DNA of 64,000 nucleotides from Hyposmocoma kahamanoa (taxonomy: Eukaryota > Arthropoda > Insecta > Lepidoptera > Cosmopterigidae): the NCBI RefSeq assembly GCF_003589595.1, contig NW_020653855.1:714266-778265 (forward strand), in the 5' to 3' direction. This document shows, piece by piece, positions 61,101 to 63,980 of this stretch. The notes under the pieces are model-generated. The model searched no databases. It was not told where the DNA came from and saw nothing but the letters and a program-made list of their open reading frames with translations. Position 1 is the first letter of the stretch, and the number at the start of each line of letters is the position of its first letter. A program made the translations under genes and the position numbers.

Positions 61101-63980
61101 TGCGCATTTTGACGATTCTTTTTTTGTTAGAAAGAGGGTATATTAGTATTGGTCCCATTTAAATTTGACGACAATATTCCTCATATAGGGGGGTAAACTA
61201 GGAGATGAATCCAGTTTCGTTCACTTTCCGTTAACCGATTTCAATAAAACTTGGCATATAGGTATAATTCCAATGAAACAGCCAGTCTGTCAATTATAAT
61301 TTCGTAAACCATATCATAAAGGCGCTCTTTTTAGTTCAGAATCAAAATTCTATTGTCTATAGTATTCGTCACTACAACAAAAATTTAATTAAAGTTGTGT
61401 ACATAGAACTATAATGAATATTATACAGAACTATAGTGAGTTTCAAAAAAAGAACGTCGTATTTTTGCTAATTAAAATATCAGATATGTCGCTACTCTAA
61501 CGTTATACTGCCTCTTGTTTGGTTAAATTGGTCTAAAAGTCTTGCTACCGGGCCATAAATCTTCATTAAAAAAAATTATTTGTTGGAAATATATGCAGTA
61601 CTTGGCCAGTTCTATTCTATCTCTTTGGTTTTTTGTTTTGTAGCGTTTGTTTGGCTTTCGTCTGAATATATGGAAGAGGCTGTATGGTAGAACCTTTGCC
61701 TACCCTAATAAATGGATCAAAATTTATTAGAAAAATTGCGTTTGTTGTCATGGATCAAAATATATATTAAATATTGATTTATTATTTTAAATGGAGCGAC
61801 TTCTTTGGATTCTCCGGTAAAAATGGGTGTTCCGCAGGGCTCAATACTAGAACCTTTCTTATTTCTGATTTATACTAATGATCTGCCTTTCTTTGTTAAG
61901 GACTATTGCGAAATAGTATTGTTTGCAGACACATCCTTGATTTTTAAAACAGACAGACATGACATTAACTATGACGATATTAATGATAACCTCGCTAAGG
62001 TAGTATATTGATTTAATGCTAACAATTTATTGCTAATGCCAAGAAGACAAAATGTGTTAAATTTGAATTACCTATAATAATAAAAATCCATAAGTCCAAG
62101 CATAGAAATAAACTATATAATACGTGATATATAGTAATAGAATACGTGAGCTTACCGATGTTGCTACTGCTAGACTAGTTTACTTTAGTTACTTTCATAG
62201 TATAATGTCCTATGGGATTCTCATGTGGGGTAAAGCGGCAGATATACACACCATATTTGTGTTGCAAAAACGAGCGATTCGTTCTGTGGACCGTTTAGGT
62301 TCTCGGGTTTCTCTCAGAGAAAAGTTTAAGGAGACTGGTATCACGACTGTGGCATCACAGTACATTTACTTAAATATTTTATATGCCCGTAAAAATATAC
62401 ATAATTTCAAGACAAGAAAGAAGATAGTTATAATATTAACCTTAGAGCTAAGTCCAAACTCATGGTGCCACGATTTCATTTAACCAAGGTAAACGACTCT
62501 TTTATGGGGAACTGTATACGTTTTTATGCTTAAATGTGACGTTTTCAAGTGTAAATTTATTTTACCTATGGAATAAACGATTCTATGACTTTGACTTTGA
62601 TTAAAAGTATTGTATGCAATTATTACATAATTAGGTCTTAAAACCTCGTACCTAATACTTAGGCCACTCGGCAAAACCTTATGGCCTAAACACGCTGCTC
62701 GACTTTAAGAACCTTTATTATGCAACAATTGCAGAATTAAAGAAATTGAGTTCTATTTTTGAGTTCGGAGTCTGATATTTTAATAAATATTATAACTGCC
62801 TCCGTGGTAGAACGGTTACTGTGATGGACTGCCACGCAGAGGTCCCGGGTTCGATTCTCGGGCCGGGAGAAATATTTGTATCGTCTACATGTATTTCTCT
62901 CGTGAGTTTTGATGTCATTTGTGGTTGTCTATGTCCATGGCACCGGCGACACAGGGTTTCCCAAGTGCGGGGCTATGAGTGTGTGCGTTATTATTATTTA
63001 GAATAGAATAGAATAGAATACGTTTATTTGCCAGAATACAGTAATTATAAAGGTCTTAAGCAAAATTAGGTACATTGTATTCAACCTGCAAGCAGATGTG
63101 CTAATATTAATGGGATTCAATGTTTCTTTAGTCTCTGTAGTTTCTAATTAATGTAATGAATTTGTAAATTCTAAGTATTCTTTATTACTATAGAAGCAAT
63201 GTGTCAAAAGCCATTTTGTCAATTTTAATTTAAAAATATGTCCTTGTAACAATTTAATTTCGTTTGGTAATTTATTGTAAAATTTATTGAATATCACGAT
63301 ATTTTTTTTTTTAAATGACGTCACACCCGTACGATAACTCGAACTTCTCGACCGGCAAAGGCTACAAACGTTATTCAGAACATAGTTATCGAATGAAAGT
63401 TACCGAACGTCCTATTGCGTACAAAGCAAGAATGTACTATGGAAATCTGTTATTATTTTAAATAAAGTCTGGATTTTGTTCAATTTTATTAATTTATTTT
63501 AATGCAAGATTAATGTATTCCTATATTATAGGCCTTTAAAGTCTTAAAAATGGACGTAAAAGGATTTCCATTTTTTTATAATCTATTTCATCGACTAACT
63601 CCGTAAACGCTGTTAGATAACGATATCGTATCCGAAACCGAATCGAGCGTTTAACTCGGAATGTTTTGAATTGCTCGAAAAGCGCCCTTCGATTCGAGAA
63701 CGATACCTAATCATAAGATTCGGTTAAACATCGAAGAGTTCTGAATCGGGGACCTGGTTTGGTACAGAAACAGGTTCGAGTCCTGTCAGGTCGAAGGATT
63801 TTTTCTTTACATTTGATCTTTGTATTAATAATTTTTTTTTATAAATTATATTATTAAAATATGGTTTTTCACATTATTAACTATTGTTCACAGTCACGCG
63901 GCGTCGCTGCCAAAGAGAGCCGACAGAGATGTGTTCTTCATGAGCACCCAAGCGCTCGTTCTTTTAGTGCAGAGATACAG
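993..63980 (+). CDS. ACC: Acetyl-CoA carboxylase (ACC) gene, 5' part; continues beyond right edge
   Basis: Cytosolic multidomain biotin enzyme: ATP-dependent carboxylation of biotin, then carboxyl transfer to acetyl-CoA, giving malonyl-CoA for fatty-acid synthesis and elongation. Eighteen shared exons (listed separately) join in consistent phases from 42105 to 63980. With the 29110 first exon they give 983 codons plus 2 nt, roughly 40% of a typical ~2,300-residue animal ACC. Seen: the ANNGI start of the BC domain, [14 protein letters not shown]-grasp loop GGGGKGIR (residues ~323-330), [14 protein letters not shown] (from ~446), and the biotin motif EVMKM (Lys ~795). The carboxyltransferase domains lie outside the window. 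Two alternative N-terminal exons (993-1168, 29110-29390) feed exon 42105. The first intron spans up to 41 kb and is transposon-rich. Identity is certain from family motifs; exon borders are inferred from GT/AG sites and phase continuity, without transcript data. Confidence 0.97.
1244..1905 (-). mobile_element. Diverged SINE S1 copy split by P-like MITE A
   Basis: 1244-1329 matches the S1 tail half and 1836-1905 (ACGAGAGAA...GCCATACAAATATTTCTC) the middle; the MITE at 1330-1827 lies between. Confidence 0.7.
1330..1827 (+). mobile_element. P-element-like MITE, copy A, retaining a THAP exon (498 bp)
   Basis: Inverted ends CATCGAG / CTCGATG extending through TATATAACC...AATAGAGACGAAAT. 8-bp flanks GCCACAAA / ACCACAAA (one mismatch). 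It carries a short ORF from 1556 to 1635 (CSILWCGKN...GITFHR) resembling the start of a THAP zinc finger, followed by a GT donor at 1636 in phase 2. THAP plus 8-bp duplication points to P-element ancestry. It is inserted inside a tRNA-derived SINE (1244-1329 and 1836-1905). Confidence 0.8.
1928..2035. mobile_element. Short TIR element inside an R2 repeat
   Basis: AGTCAAGAGCACGTCAAGCT / AGCTTAACGTGCTCTTGACT arms, ~108 bp. Similar ends occur near 29900-30000. Confidence 0.6.
2441..3160 (+). pseudogene. Non-LTR retrotransposon 3' fragment (Jockey/CR1-like RT C-terminus)
   Basis: 131-codon ORF with the post-RT region [30 protein letters not shown] and [15 protein letters not shown], typical of insect Jockey/CR1-type polymerases. 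It lacks the RT catalytic motifs (5' truncated), breaks at 2863, and ends near 3155 in a short GAATTTGAATTTG tail. Confidence 0.8.
3161..4320. other. Intron, nothing recognised
   Basis: AT-rich, with a very AT-rich patch at 4090-4260. No coding or repeat family identified. Confidence 0.5.
4328..4472. repeat. Hairpin repeat family H, fragments
   Basis: GGGCCCGAAACGTTGGTTTG and GTGCAACAATCGCAAAAACC. Further fragments: 2295-2340, 17215-17265, and 40047-40075 at the edge of the assembly gap. Confidence 0.65.
4698..4882. mobile_element. Palindromic MITE with CTTAGGGTCGTATTC ends
   Basis: TAAGGGTCGTATTCTAGAA at the left, TTCTGGAATACGACCCTTA-type at the right, with internal inverted CTCAAGTC/GACTTGAG words. 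~185 bp, no ORF. Confidence 0.75.
5171..5530 (-). mobile_element. tRNA-derived SINE family S2, minus strand
   Basis: GGCCGGATTTGAACCGACAT and ACCAATTAAGTCACGGAACG are the complements of the B and A boxes of S2; near full length. Confidence 0.8.
6340..6560 (+). promoter_or_regulatory. Possible promoter / noncoding first exon (5'-UTR-like)
   Basis: Non-repeat, GC-richer block followed by GTGAAGTGATTTTAGAAGTG..., a composition common in insect 5' UTRs. It lies in the first ACC intron; an alternative noncoding first exon would have to splice to 42105 and start at ATG 42112. Purely compositional. Confidence 0.2.
6811..7312 (+). repeat. Interspersed repeat R2 (~300 bp), interrupted by SINE S1
   Basis: Runs from GTTCGTCCAGGGAAGTACTG, ATTTCTGCCGCCAAGCAGTA to GGTGACGGGCGCAGTGG and CGTCCCGTCACTTGATATTA. 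The most abundant repeat here: also ~1911-2290, 6642-6768, 9078-9195, 17378-17485, 19331-19410, 38140-38367, 40890-41550, 47200-47350, 48225-48300, 56770-56880 (+), and 11035-11160, 24247-24482, 28097-28195, 35040-35205, 45350-45800, 57745-57840 (-). No ORF or tRNA head seen. Confidence 0.8.
6898..7114 (-). mobile_element. tRNA-derived SINE family S1
   Basis: On the minus strand: a tRNA-like head CTGCCTCCGTGGCCGAACGG with B-box GGTTCGATTCC, a body with GGGAGAAATATTTGTATGGC, and a (TTA)n tail. Inserted in an R2 repeat that resumes at ~7118. Confidence 0.85.
7331..7450 (+). mobile_element. tRNA-like SINE family S3
   Basis: GACGACCTCTGTGGTCGAGTGG, a decayed B box (GCGATCCCCGGCCGGGTC) and GTCTCGGGTCTGTGTGTTTG. 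A minus-strand relative is at 52000-52160 (ATCGAACTCGGGACCTCAGA...ACAGAGGTCGTCA). Confidence 0.55.
7451..10770. other. Intron, little recognised
   Basis: Apart from an R2 fragment (9078-9195) and a P-like MITE terminus (10537-10590), I see no gene or known repeat. Confidence 0.45.
11335..12095. mobile_element. Putative TIR element dense in GAACTA/TAGTTC words
   Basis: Outer imperfect inverted ends (GGTGGGAGCGA on the left, TCGCTCCCTCC on the right). Both arms carry many TAGTTC/GAACTA words, including palindromes GAACTAGTTC and TAGTTCGTGAACTA. The middle is AT-rich with no ORF. Confidence 0.5.
12100..13290. other. Intron, nothing recognised
   Basis: A 97-codon minus-strand ORF (12131-12424) shows no family I know. 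Otherwise AT-rich sequence. Confidence 0.45.
13299..14200 (+). pseudogene. Non-LTR retrotransposon 3' end, long intact C-terminus
   Basis: 223 codons from ATG 13382; the frame is open upstream to ~13300 ([14 protein letters not shown] precedes the ATG). Includes [35 protein letters not shown] and a full C-terminus to 14053, then an (AAAT)n tail at ~14180-14200. 5' truncated, so the RT active site is absent. A different subfamily from the 2441 and 61790 copies. Confidence 0.85.
14767..15051 (+). mobile_element. MITE family M8, copy 1 (285 bp)
   Basis: Terminal inverted repeats begin CATTGACTTACAA and end TTGTAAGTCAATG. Perfect 8-bp target duplication CTTGGCAC at 14759-14766 and 15052-15059. 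No transposase. 8-bp duplications are typical of hAT and P superfamilies. Near-identical to the copies at 20622 and 57415. Confidence 0.93.
15060..15590. repeat. GCGA/TCGC-rich repeat-like block, function unknown
   Basis: Dense TGCGA/TCGCA words and a perfect hairpin CTGCGATGCAC-C-GTGCATCGCAG at ~15151-15173. 146 codons are open on + from 15049, but the start lies in the M8 MITE end and the composition is not protein-like. Abuts MITE copy 1. Confidence 0.4.
15861..17200. other. Intron, nothing recognised
   Basis: AT-rich with an (ATA)n patch near 16820-16845; no repeat family or gene identified. Confidence 0.4.
17489..17912. mobile_element. MITE with CTGCCGCTGTTAA-type ends, containing an R5 repeat
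   Basis: Left TTACTGCCGCTGTTAATTGA...GGGCGCTTGTGACA, right TGTCACATGCGCCCTTTAAC...GGCGGCAG. An R5 repeat fragment (~17736-17870) lies inside. Confidence 0.65.
17963..18555. mobile_element. Foldback/TIR element with GTCGCAGCCGTATTGTAT ends
   Basis: The left arm GTCGCAGCCGTATTGTATGA and right arm ATACAATACGGCTGCGAC are complementary; inner TAATACGGCC/GGCCGTATTA-like pairs repeat. No ORF. Confidence 0.7.
18560..20085. other. Intron, mostly unrecognised
   Basis: An R2 fragment (19331-19410) and a GC-richer block at 19675-19900 starting AGAGATGTGCGAGG and ending near GCATCTCTCGCACACAT may be a degraded TIR element. No gene. Confidence 0.4.
20086..20292 (+). repeat. 105-bp exact tandem duplication (two units)
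   Basis: The unit starting ACATGTGAATCAACAATATG at 20086 recurs at 20191 with no differences until ~20289. Very recent duplication or an assembly artefact. Confidence 0.9.
20622..20908 (+). mobile_element. MITE family M8, copy 2 (287 bp)
   Basis: Same termini and internal sequence as copy 1. Perfect 8-bp duplication GCTAAAAT at 20614-20621 and 20909-20916. A 70-codon ORF inside is incidental to the repeat. Confidence 0.93.
21300..21880 (-). mobile_element. GC-rich transposon fragment, unclassified
   Basis: An island of much higher GC than its surroundings. The minus strand is open for ~96 and ~125 codons in two frames, including [19 protein letters not shown], a zinc-knuckle/finger-like CxxC. 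Probably part of a retroelement ORF; I could not assign the family. Confidence 0.4.
22113..22410 (+). mobile_element. Second THAP-bearing MITE family (298 bp)
   Basis: Imperfect inverted ends around AAGTGAGGCAAA (CACACGCTAAGTGAGGC on the left; GCCTCACTTGTG on the right). An ATG at 22226 (reading [15 protein letters not shown] then ITFHK) has the C-x4-C start of a THAP finger. Its sequence differs from the P-like MITE above, so a separate P-type lineage is likely. Confidence 0.6.
22700..23096 (-). mobile_element. P-like MITE, copy E, minus strand, degraded
   Basis: Read on the minus strand, it starts with the CATCGAGTATATAACC terminus at 23096. The THAP exon has ATG changed to ATA. The far terminus is missing near 22700. 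Confidence 0.7.
23626..23756 (+). repeat. (GTGAGT)/(GTGT) microsatellite
   Basis: GTGTGCGCGCGTGAGCGTGA, then GTGAG and GTGT runs for ~130 bp. Confidence 0.9.
24000..24009. other. Assembly gap (10 N)
   Basis: Run of N. Confidence 1.
24510..29098. other. Long intron segment, mostly unique sequence
   Basis: AT-rich, with only an R5 copy (25195-25395) and an R2 fragment (28097-28195). It is the longest stretch with little recognised transposon content and precedes the alternative first exon, as expected for a promoter/enhancer region. No ORF of note. Confidence 0.5.
27016..27023 (+). promoter_or_regulatory. TATA-like element upstream of ACC exon B
   Basis: TATATAAG followed ~25-30 bp later by GGCACACATTTCGCG, in a stretch free of recognised repeats 2.1 kb before the exon-B ATG. 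The region 28740-29098 is also UTR-like (AAAAGTGATTTTT, GTAAGTGACAGTAAAGTGA). Neither start site can be fixed from sequence alone. Confidence 0.2.
29099..29113 (+). promoter_or_regulatory. Four-codon uORF overlapping the ACC exon-B start codon
   Basis: ATG at 29099 (A at -3) reads four codons to a TGA at 29111-29113. That stop overlaps the weak-context ATG at 29110 (ATGA overlap). A minimal upstream ORF here would be expected to reduce initiation at 29110 and favour reinitiation or scanning to the ATG at 29176. Seen directly; its function is inferred. Confidence 0.5.
29110..29390 (+). CDS. ACC: ACC alternative first coding exon B with hydrophobic N-terminus
   Basis: An ATG at 29110 opens 93 codons plus 2 nt, ending at a strong donor (GTGAGTG at 29391) in phase 2 (AC|, completed to Thr by exon 42105). 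Residues 1-22 are strongly hydrophobic ([20 protein letters not shown] at the start), followed by a basic cluster (KRRTSKR) and an acidic Ser-rich stretch. The part [13 protein letters not shown] resembles the conserved N-terminal motif of vertebrate ACC1 (RFIIGSVSED), which supports its being genuine ACC. The hydrophobic start is reminiscent of the ACC2 anchor to the mitochondrial surface. The ATG at 29110 has T at -3 (weak); the in-frame ATG at 29176 has A at -3 (better) and would give a form without the anchor. The 5' UTR and promoter lie upstream; no acceptor in frame was convincing, so I treat it as a first exon. Confidence 0.85.
29391..33700. other. Intron after exon B, no gene seen
   Basis: AT-rich, low repeat density. 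ORFs of 60-80 codons show no coding character. Some stretches near 29885-30000 resemble short TIR elements. Confidence 0.5.
33719..34327. mobile_element. TIR element, CTGCC...AAAATGYGGCTA family, long copy
   Basis: Left GCTGCCATCCGCTAACTAAA...GTGACAAA and right TTTGTCACTTAGCCGCATTT...GGTTGGCAG. ~609 bp, no transposase seen. A second copy is at 45376-45636. Confidence 0.7.
35634..35960 (-). mobile_element. tRNA-derived SINE family S2, diverged
   Basis: Same tRNA-like segment (GATTCGAACCAAACGTCTTC, GCCAACTAAGCCACGGAACG). Confidence 0.75.
36001..37379 (+). mobile_element. P-like MITE, copy B, split by a foldback insertion
   Basis: Perfect 8-bp duplication GTTCGTAA at 35993-36000 and 37380-37387. 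The left terminus has decayed; the right ends CTCGATG. The THAP exon has a stop and a lost donor (GT to TT). Interrupted from ~36320 to ~37158 by a foldback element. Confidence 0.8.
36320..37158. mobile_element. Foldback element inserted in P-like MITE copy B
   Basis: Outer ends ATTTGATTTTTAATTCGG / CCGAATTAAAAATCAAAT, flanked by duplicated TTAAATAT. Long inverted arms at ~36345-36480 and ~36720-36855 (CGACGTTTCGGACATATTGC and its complement), plus inner arms around ACTAGACCGACAC (36510 and 36660). No coding capacity seen. Confidence 0.75.
38368..39027 (+). mobile_element. hAT element remnant with transposase C-terminus (660 bp)
   Basis: Inverted ends TAGAGATGCCACGAA / TTCGTGGCATCTCTA with subterminal CCGAATATTCGGC motifs. 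8-bp flanks CTTAGTAT / CTTGATAT (two mismatches). The inside encodes pieces similar to the hAT C-terminal dimerisation region (ending [20 protein letters not shown]), broken by frameshift and stop. Inserted in an R2 repeat copy. Confidence 0.75.
39647..40046. other. Assembly gap (400 N)
   Basis: Run of N. The right edge starts inside a family-H hairpin arm (AATCCGGAAAAATAGTTTC), so the gap probably hides a hairpin repeat that was hard to assemble. The round length suggests an estimated size. Confidence 1.
41057..41446 (-). mobile_element. Retroelement 3' fragment, minus strand, with (AAAT)n tail
   Basis: The + strand opens with (TTTA)n, so the tail is at 41057. The minus-strand frame reads [39 protein letters not shown], reminiscent of the C-terminus of ORF1 proteins of CR1/Jockey elements. 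Inserted in an R2 repeat copy. Related fragments: 56940-57105 and 58690-59010 (same ORF-like stretch). Confidence 0.6.
42105..42222 (+). CDS. ACC: ACC shared exon 2 (AMPK-site exon)
   Basis: Acceptor TTTCTCCCTGGCAG, donor GTGAGT at 42223. The first base completes the split codon from either N-terminal exon; then PSMSQGTVI leads into the family-typical [14 protein letters not shown]. The Ser codon at 42115-42117 aligns with the AMPK target Ser79 of mammalian ACC1 (in MSGLHLV there, MSQGTV here). An ATG at 42112 could also act as a start for transcripts with a noncoding first exon. Confidence 0.95.
42796..42936. repeat. Near-perfect 141-bp hairpin repeat (family H)
   Basis: Arms AGGAAATGAAACTATTTTTC... 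and its complement ...GAAAAATAGTTTCATTTCCT meet around CGACCCGAAGGGCCTGAAACGTCGG. Followed by GTAACAATCGCGAAAACCTA as in the other copies. Confidence 0.85.
43305..43507. mobile_element. MITE with 11-12-bp tandem-repeat core
   Basis: Inverted ends GAGCGGTTACACTCGG / CCGTGTGTAACCACTC. The core has ~10 units of GATGCAGTCGC/GATGCAGTTGC-type. Related end fragments at 4498-4540 and 5632-5695 may be one older copy split by later insertions. Confidence 0.7.
43706..43739. repeat. Perfect short hairpin
   Basis: AATTTTTCTGCGAAT and ATTCGCAGAAAAATT around a 4-nt loop, in ACC intron 2. Confidence 0.7.
44323..44430 (+). CDS. ACC: ACC exon 3, start of biotin carboxylase domain
   Basis: 36 codons, phase 0 at both ends (AG at 44321-44322; GTGAGT at 44431). 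It encodes [20 protein letters not shown] and on to FVVM. This is the BC N-terminal nucleotide-binding fold. The family usually reads NNGIAAVK; here the first Ala is Gly. Confidence 0.97.
44454..44503 (-). mobile_element. tRNA-derived SINE S1 tail fragment
   Basis: AACGCACACACTCAACAT through CCCTGTGTGGCGG is the 3' part of S1; it joins R5 sequence at ~44504. Confidence 0.65.
44504..44750 (-). repeat. Interspersed repeat R5 (AAGTCGGTTA / CATCCCCTAGTTTGCCACC family)
   Basis: Diagnostic words CGGATTCATCCCCTAGTTTG, GAGGTGGAATGTTTT and AAATCGGTTCACAAA. Other copies: 660-895, 10772-10975, 60721-61290 (+) and 15600-15860, 17736-17870, 25195-25395 (-); fragment 395-435. Ends carry CCGACTTCAAAAA/GAGGTCGGTTTTT, possibly terminal inverted repeats. 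Confidence 0.75.
45376..45636. mobile_element. TIR element, same family as 33719, short copy
   Basis: GCTGCCGTCCACTAACCAAA / TTTTAGTAAGCGGACGGCAG ends; inserted in a minus-strand R2 repeat between ACC exons 3 and 4. Confidence 0.7.
46097..46237 (+). CDS. ACC: ACC exon 4, biotin carboxylase domain
   Basis: 47 codons, phase 0/0 (acceptor TTTCAG, donor GTAAGT). Encodes [20 protein letters not shown] followed by [20 protein letters not shown], nearly invariant in animal ACCs. Confidence 0.97.
46707..46887 (+). CDS. ACC: ACC exon 5, biotin carboxylase domain
   Basis: Starts phase 0 after TTCCAG and ends phase 1 before GTGAGT. Encodes [19 protein letters not shown], then [17 protein letters not shown] and IPTLPWSGS. 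The split Glu codon continues in exon 6. Confidence 0.97.
47811..48155 (+). mobile_element. tRNA-derived SINE family S2, full copy
   Basis: Contains TCCGTGGCTTAGTTGGTATA (A-box-like) and GGTTCGAATCCGACC (B box), then GTGTTCGATCTTTGTATTAA and AT-rich 3' end. A second 3' part lies directly upstream (47650-47810), so this is a tandem/nested pair. Located between ACC exons 5 and 6. Confidence 0.8.
48330..48532 (+). CDS. ACC: ACC exon 6, ATP-grasp glycine-rich loop
   Basis: Acceptor CCCTTCAG, donor GTTAGT; phase 1 in, 0 out, 67 full codons. Carries [20 protein letters not shown]. The Gly-rich loop and Lys bind ATP phosphates in this family. Confidence 0.97.
49308..49535 (+). mobile_element. MITE family M8, copy 3 (228 bp, internally deleted)
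   Basis: Same termini. Perfect 8-bp duplication GTTATTGC at 49300-49307 and 49536-49543. About 58 bp of the middle are missing relative to the other copies. Lies in the ACC intron before exon 7. Confidence 0.93.
49996..50205 (+). CDS. ACC: ACC exon 7, ATP-grasp / catalytic core
   Basis: 70 codons, phase 0/0 (acceptor TTTCGCAG, donor GTACGA, weaker than its neighbours). Encodes [36 protein letters not shown] and [19 protein letters not shown]. The first codon is GTG (Val) and is not a start. Confidence 0.97.
50342..50485. repeat. Hairpin repeat family H, half copy
   Basis: One long arm (GATTTAAATCCGGAAAAATA...) plus a local inverted repeat of CGGGCCCTTTACAGGT. Sits directly upstream of the unidentified ORF at 50522. 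Confidence 0.75.
50522..50701 (+). other. Unidentified intronic ORF end (59 codons + TAA), possible cryptic terminal exon
   Basis: Between ACC exons 7 and 8 an acceptor-like site (T-rich tract, ATTATCAG) is followed by 59 open codons in phase 0, ending in TAA at 50699-50701. The inferred peptide looks like real coding sequence: [20 protein letters not shown] in the middle and a C-terminus of KSDEL, similar to an ER-retention signal. I do not recognise it. Options: an alternative last exon giving a BC-truncated ACC of ~473 residues; a captured exon of another gene carried with the repeat just upstream (50342-50485); or a chance ORF. The phase matches exon 7. Confidence 0.35.
50793..50966 (+). 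CDS. ACC: ACC exon 8, BC active-site exon
   Basis: 58 codons, phase 0/0 (TTTTCACAG; GTTAGT). Encodes [20 protein letters not shown] and [17 protein letters not shown]. The Glu/Asn/Arg of ELNPR and the Glu-His of VEHP are the metal-, bicarbonate- and biotin-binding residues of the BC family; all are present. Confidence 0.97.
51283..51445 (+). CDS. ACC: ACC exon 9, BC C-terminal subdomain
   Basis: Phase 0 in (TGCCTACAG), phase 1 out (donor GTTATC, weak). Encodes [20 protein letters not shown], then [15 protein letters not shown]. Confidence 0.96.
51527..51689 (+). CDS. ACC: ACC exon 10, BC C-terminal subdomain
   Basis: Phase 1 in (ATCTAG), phase 2 out (GTGAGT). Encodes [20 protein letters not shown] and [20 protein letters not shown]. 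The flanking introns are only 81 and 89 bp, the tightest cluster in the locus. Confidence 0.97.
51779..51923 (+). CDS. ACC: ACC exon 11, end of BC domain
   Basis: Phase 2 in (TTCAACAG), 0 out (GTAAGT). Encodes [28 protein letters not shown] and LDALIAER. Confidence 0.97.
52456..52680 (-). mobile_element. tRNA-derived SINE family S1, copy in ACC intron 11
   Basis: Full-length minus-strand copy, (ATA)n at 52456, tRNA-like head ending at 52680, 73 bp before ACC exon 12. Confidence 0.85.
52754..52863 (+). CDS. ACC: ACC exon 12, linker after BC
   Basis: Phase 0 in (T-run CAG), 2 out (GTTAGA). Encodes [20 protein letters not shown] and on to FKSALEK. The segment after GSILIA is less conserved than the BC core. 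Confidence 0.95.
53094..53590 (+). mobile_element. P-like MITE, copy C, with intact THAP exon (497 bp)
   Basis: Termini CATCGAG / TTCGATG; flanks TTTAGGTG (53086-53093) and ATTAGGTG (53591-53598). The THAP-type ORF 53291-53370 (CSIQWCGKN...GITFHR) has AACA before its ATG and a donor GTAATT at 53371. Lies between ACC exons 12 and 13. Confidence 0.82.
54356..54522 (+). CDS. ACC: ACC exon 13, BT / interdomain region
   Basis: Phase 2 in (TTCTCTTCACAG), 1 out (GTGAGT). Encodes [37 protein letters not shown] and [12 protein letters not shown]. Confidence 0.95.
55051..55262 (+). CDS. ACC: ACC exon 14, start of biotinoyl domain
   Basis: Phase 1 in (T-run GTACAG), 0 out (GTAAGA). Encodes [29 protein letters not shown] and AEIE. 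The last codon gives the Glu of the biotin motif EVMKM. Confidence 0.97.
55263..56939. other. ACC intron 14, mostly unrecognised
   Basis: AT-rich. A 79-codon ORF at 56463 is hydrophobic but has no supporting signal. R2 fragment at 56770-56880. Confidence 0.5.
56940..57105 (-). mobile_element. Retroelement tail fragment, third copy
   Basis: (TTTA)n followed by the ACTAACATACATACAAT-type 3' UTR and GGCGCAATCTGGTGTCA, as in the 41057 and 58690 copies; the coding part is missing. Lies just upstream of ACC exon 15. Confidence 0.5.
57172..57277 (+). CDS. ACC: ACC exon 15, biotin attachment site
   Basis: Phase 0 in (TCTTTTACAG), 1 out (GTGAGT). Encodes [16 protein letters not shown] and [16 protein letters not shown]. 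The Lys codon at 57178-57180 (residue ~795 of isoform B) is the biotinylated lysine, placed much as in mammalian ACC1. Confidence 0.97.
57415..57700 (+). mobile_element. MITE family M8, copy 4 (286 bp)
   Basis: Same termini. Perfect 8-bp duplication GCTAGATG at 57407-57414 and 57701-57708. Lies in the ACC intron 138 bp after exon 15. Confidence 0.93.
58189..58326 (+). CDS. ACC: ACC exon 16, after biotinoyl domain
   Basis: Phase 1 in (TTTTTTCATAG), 1 out (GTTAGT). Encodes [18 protein letters not shown] and [11 protein letters not shown]. Confidence 0.96.
58493..58645. repeat. Hairpin repeat family H, copy after ACC exon 16
   Basis: Same arms (AGGAAATGAAACTATTTTTC ... TAGTTTCATTTCCT), centre GGGCCCGAAACGTCGGTTTG. 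Full hairpin 58493-58616 plus tail. Confidence 0.8.
58690..59010 (-). mobile_element. Retroelement 3' fragment, second copy
   Basis: Matches the 41057 element (GACGTGTGACGCAA..., AATTAAAATTCAC, ACTCCAA-CGCTCGAC segments) on the minus strand. Degraded. Confidence 0.55.
59615..59721 (+). CDS. ACC: ACC exon 17, central region
   Basis: Acceptor ATCAAAAG has a poor pyrimidine tract; the donor is GTAAGT. Phase 1 in, 0 out. Encodes [20 protein letters not shown] and [15 protein letters not shown]. Content and phase fix the start despite the weak acceptor. Confidence 0.95.
59978..60196 (+). mobile_element. P-like MITE, copy D, right half only
   Basis: Begins at the FHR end of the THAP exon (CATTTCATCGG-type sequence) and runs to CTCGATG at 60196. 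The left half is missing. Ends close to the acceptor of ACC exon 18. Confidence 0.75.
60329..60465 (+). CDS. ACC: ACC exon 18, central region
   Basis: Acceptor TTTTCCCAAAG, donor GTGAGT; phase 0 in, 2 out. Encodes [20 protein letters not shown] and [21 protein letters not shown]-like MITE fragment ends 132 bp before the acceptor. Confidence 0.95.
60815..61080 (-). mobile_element. Probable retroelement tail inserted in repeat R5
   Basis: (ATTT)n followed by GTTTGCAAACATTACAGC and AT-rich sequence interrupts an R5 repeat copy (60721-60814 and 61081-61290). Confidence 0.45.
61790..62605 (+). pseudogene. Non-LTR retrotransposon RT fragment with damaged active site
   Basis: ORF 61805-62011 has [20 protein letters not shown] and FAD-TSLIFK, where the family has FADDTSL; one catalytic Asp codon is lost. 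The second piece, 62124-62483 ([17 protein letters not shown]), belongs to the same family as the 2441 copy. Ends in a GACTTTGACTTTG tail. Dead copy with internal deletion. Confidence 0.85.
62796..62999 (+). mobile_element. tRNA-derived SINE family S1, plus-strand copy
   Basis: Head CTGCCTCCGTGGTAGAACGG, B-box GGTTCGATTCTC, ends with (TTA)n at 62999. Confidence 0.85.
63001..63400 (-). mobile_element. Probable retroelement 3' end with (ATTCT)n tail
   Basis: Starts with GAATA repeats and AT-rich sequence like a minus-strand non-LTR 3' end. Similar AT-rich text occurs at ~23190-23990. No conserved domain recognised. Confidence 0.35.
63750..63842 (+). mobile_element. SINE S2 3' fragments
   Basis: GGTTCGAGTCCTGTCAGGTC followed by TTTGATCTTTGTATTAATAA. 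A similar fragment is at 58040-58140 (GGTTCAAGTCCCACCGGGTC, TGTTCGATCTTTGTG), just before ACC exon 16; this one ends just before exon 19. Confidence 0.6.
63894..63980 (+). CDS. ACC: ACC exon 19, central region (last exon in window)
   Basis: Acceptor TTGTTCACAG, donor GTGAGT at 63981; phase 2 in, 2 out. Encodes [19 protein letters not shown] and [10 protein letters not shown]. The next exon is outside the window. Confidence 0.95.

Noticed and set aside
62796..62870. Genuine tRNA gene
   Set aside because: The tRNA-like head has lost proper stem pairing, is followed by a shared SINE body and (TTA)n tail, and recurs at other sites; it is a SINE.
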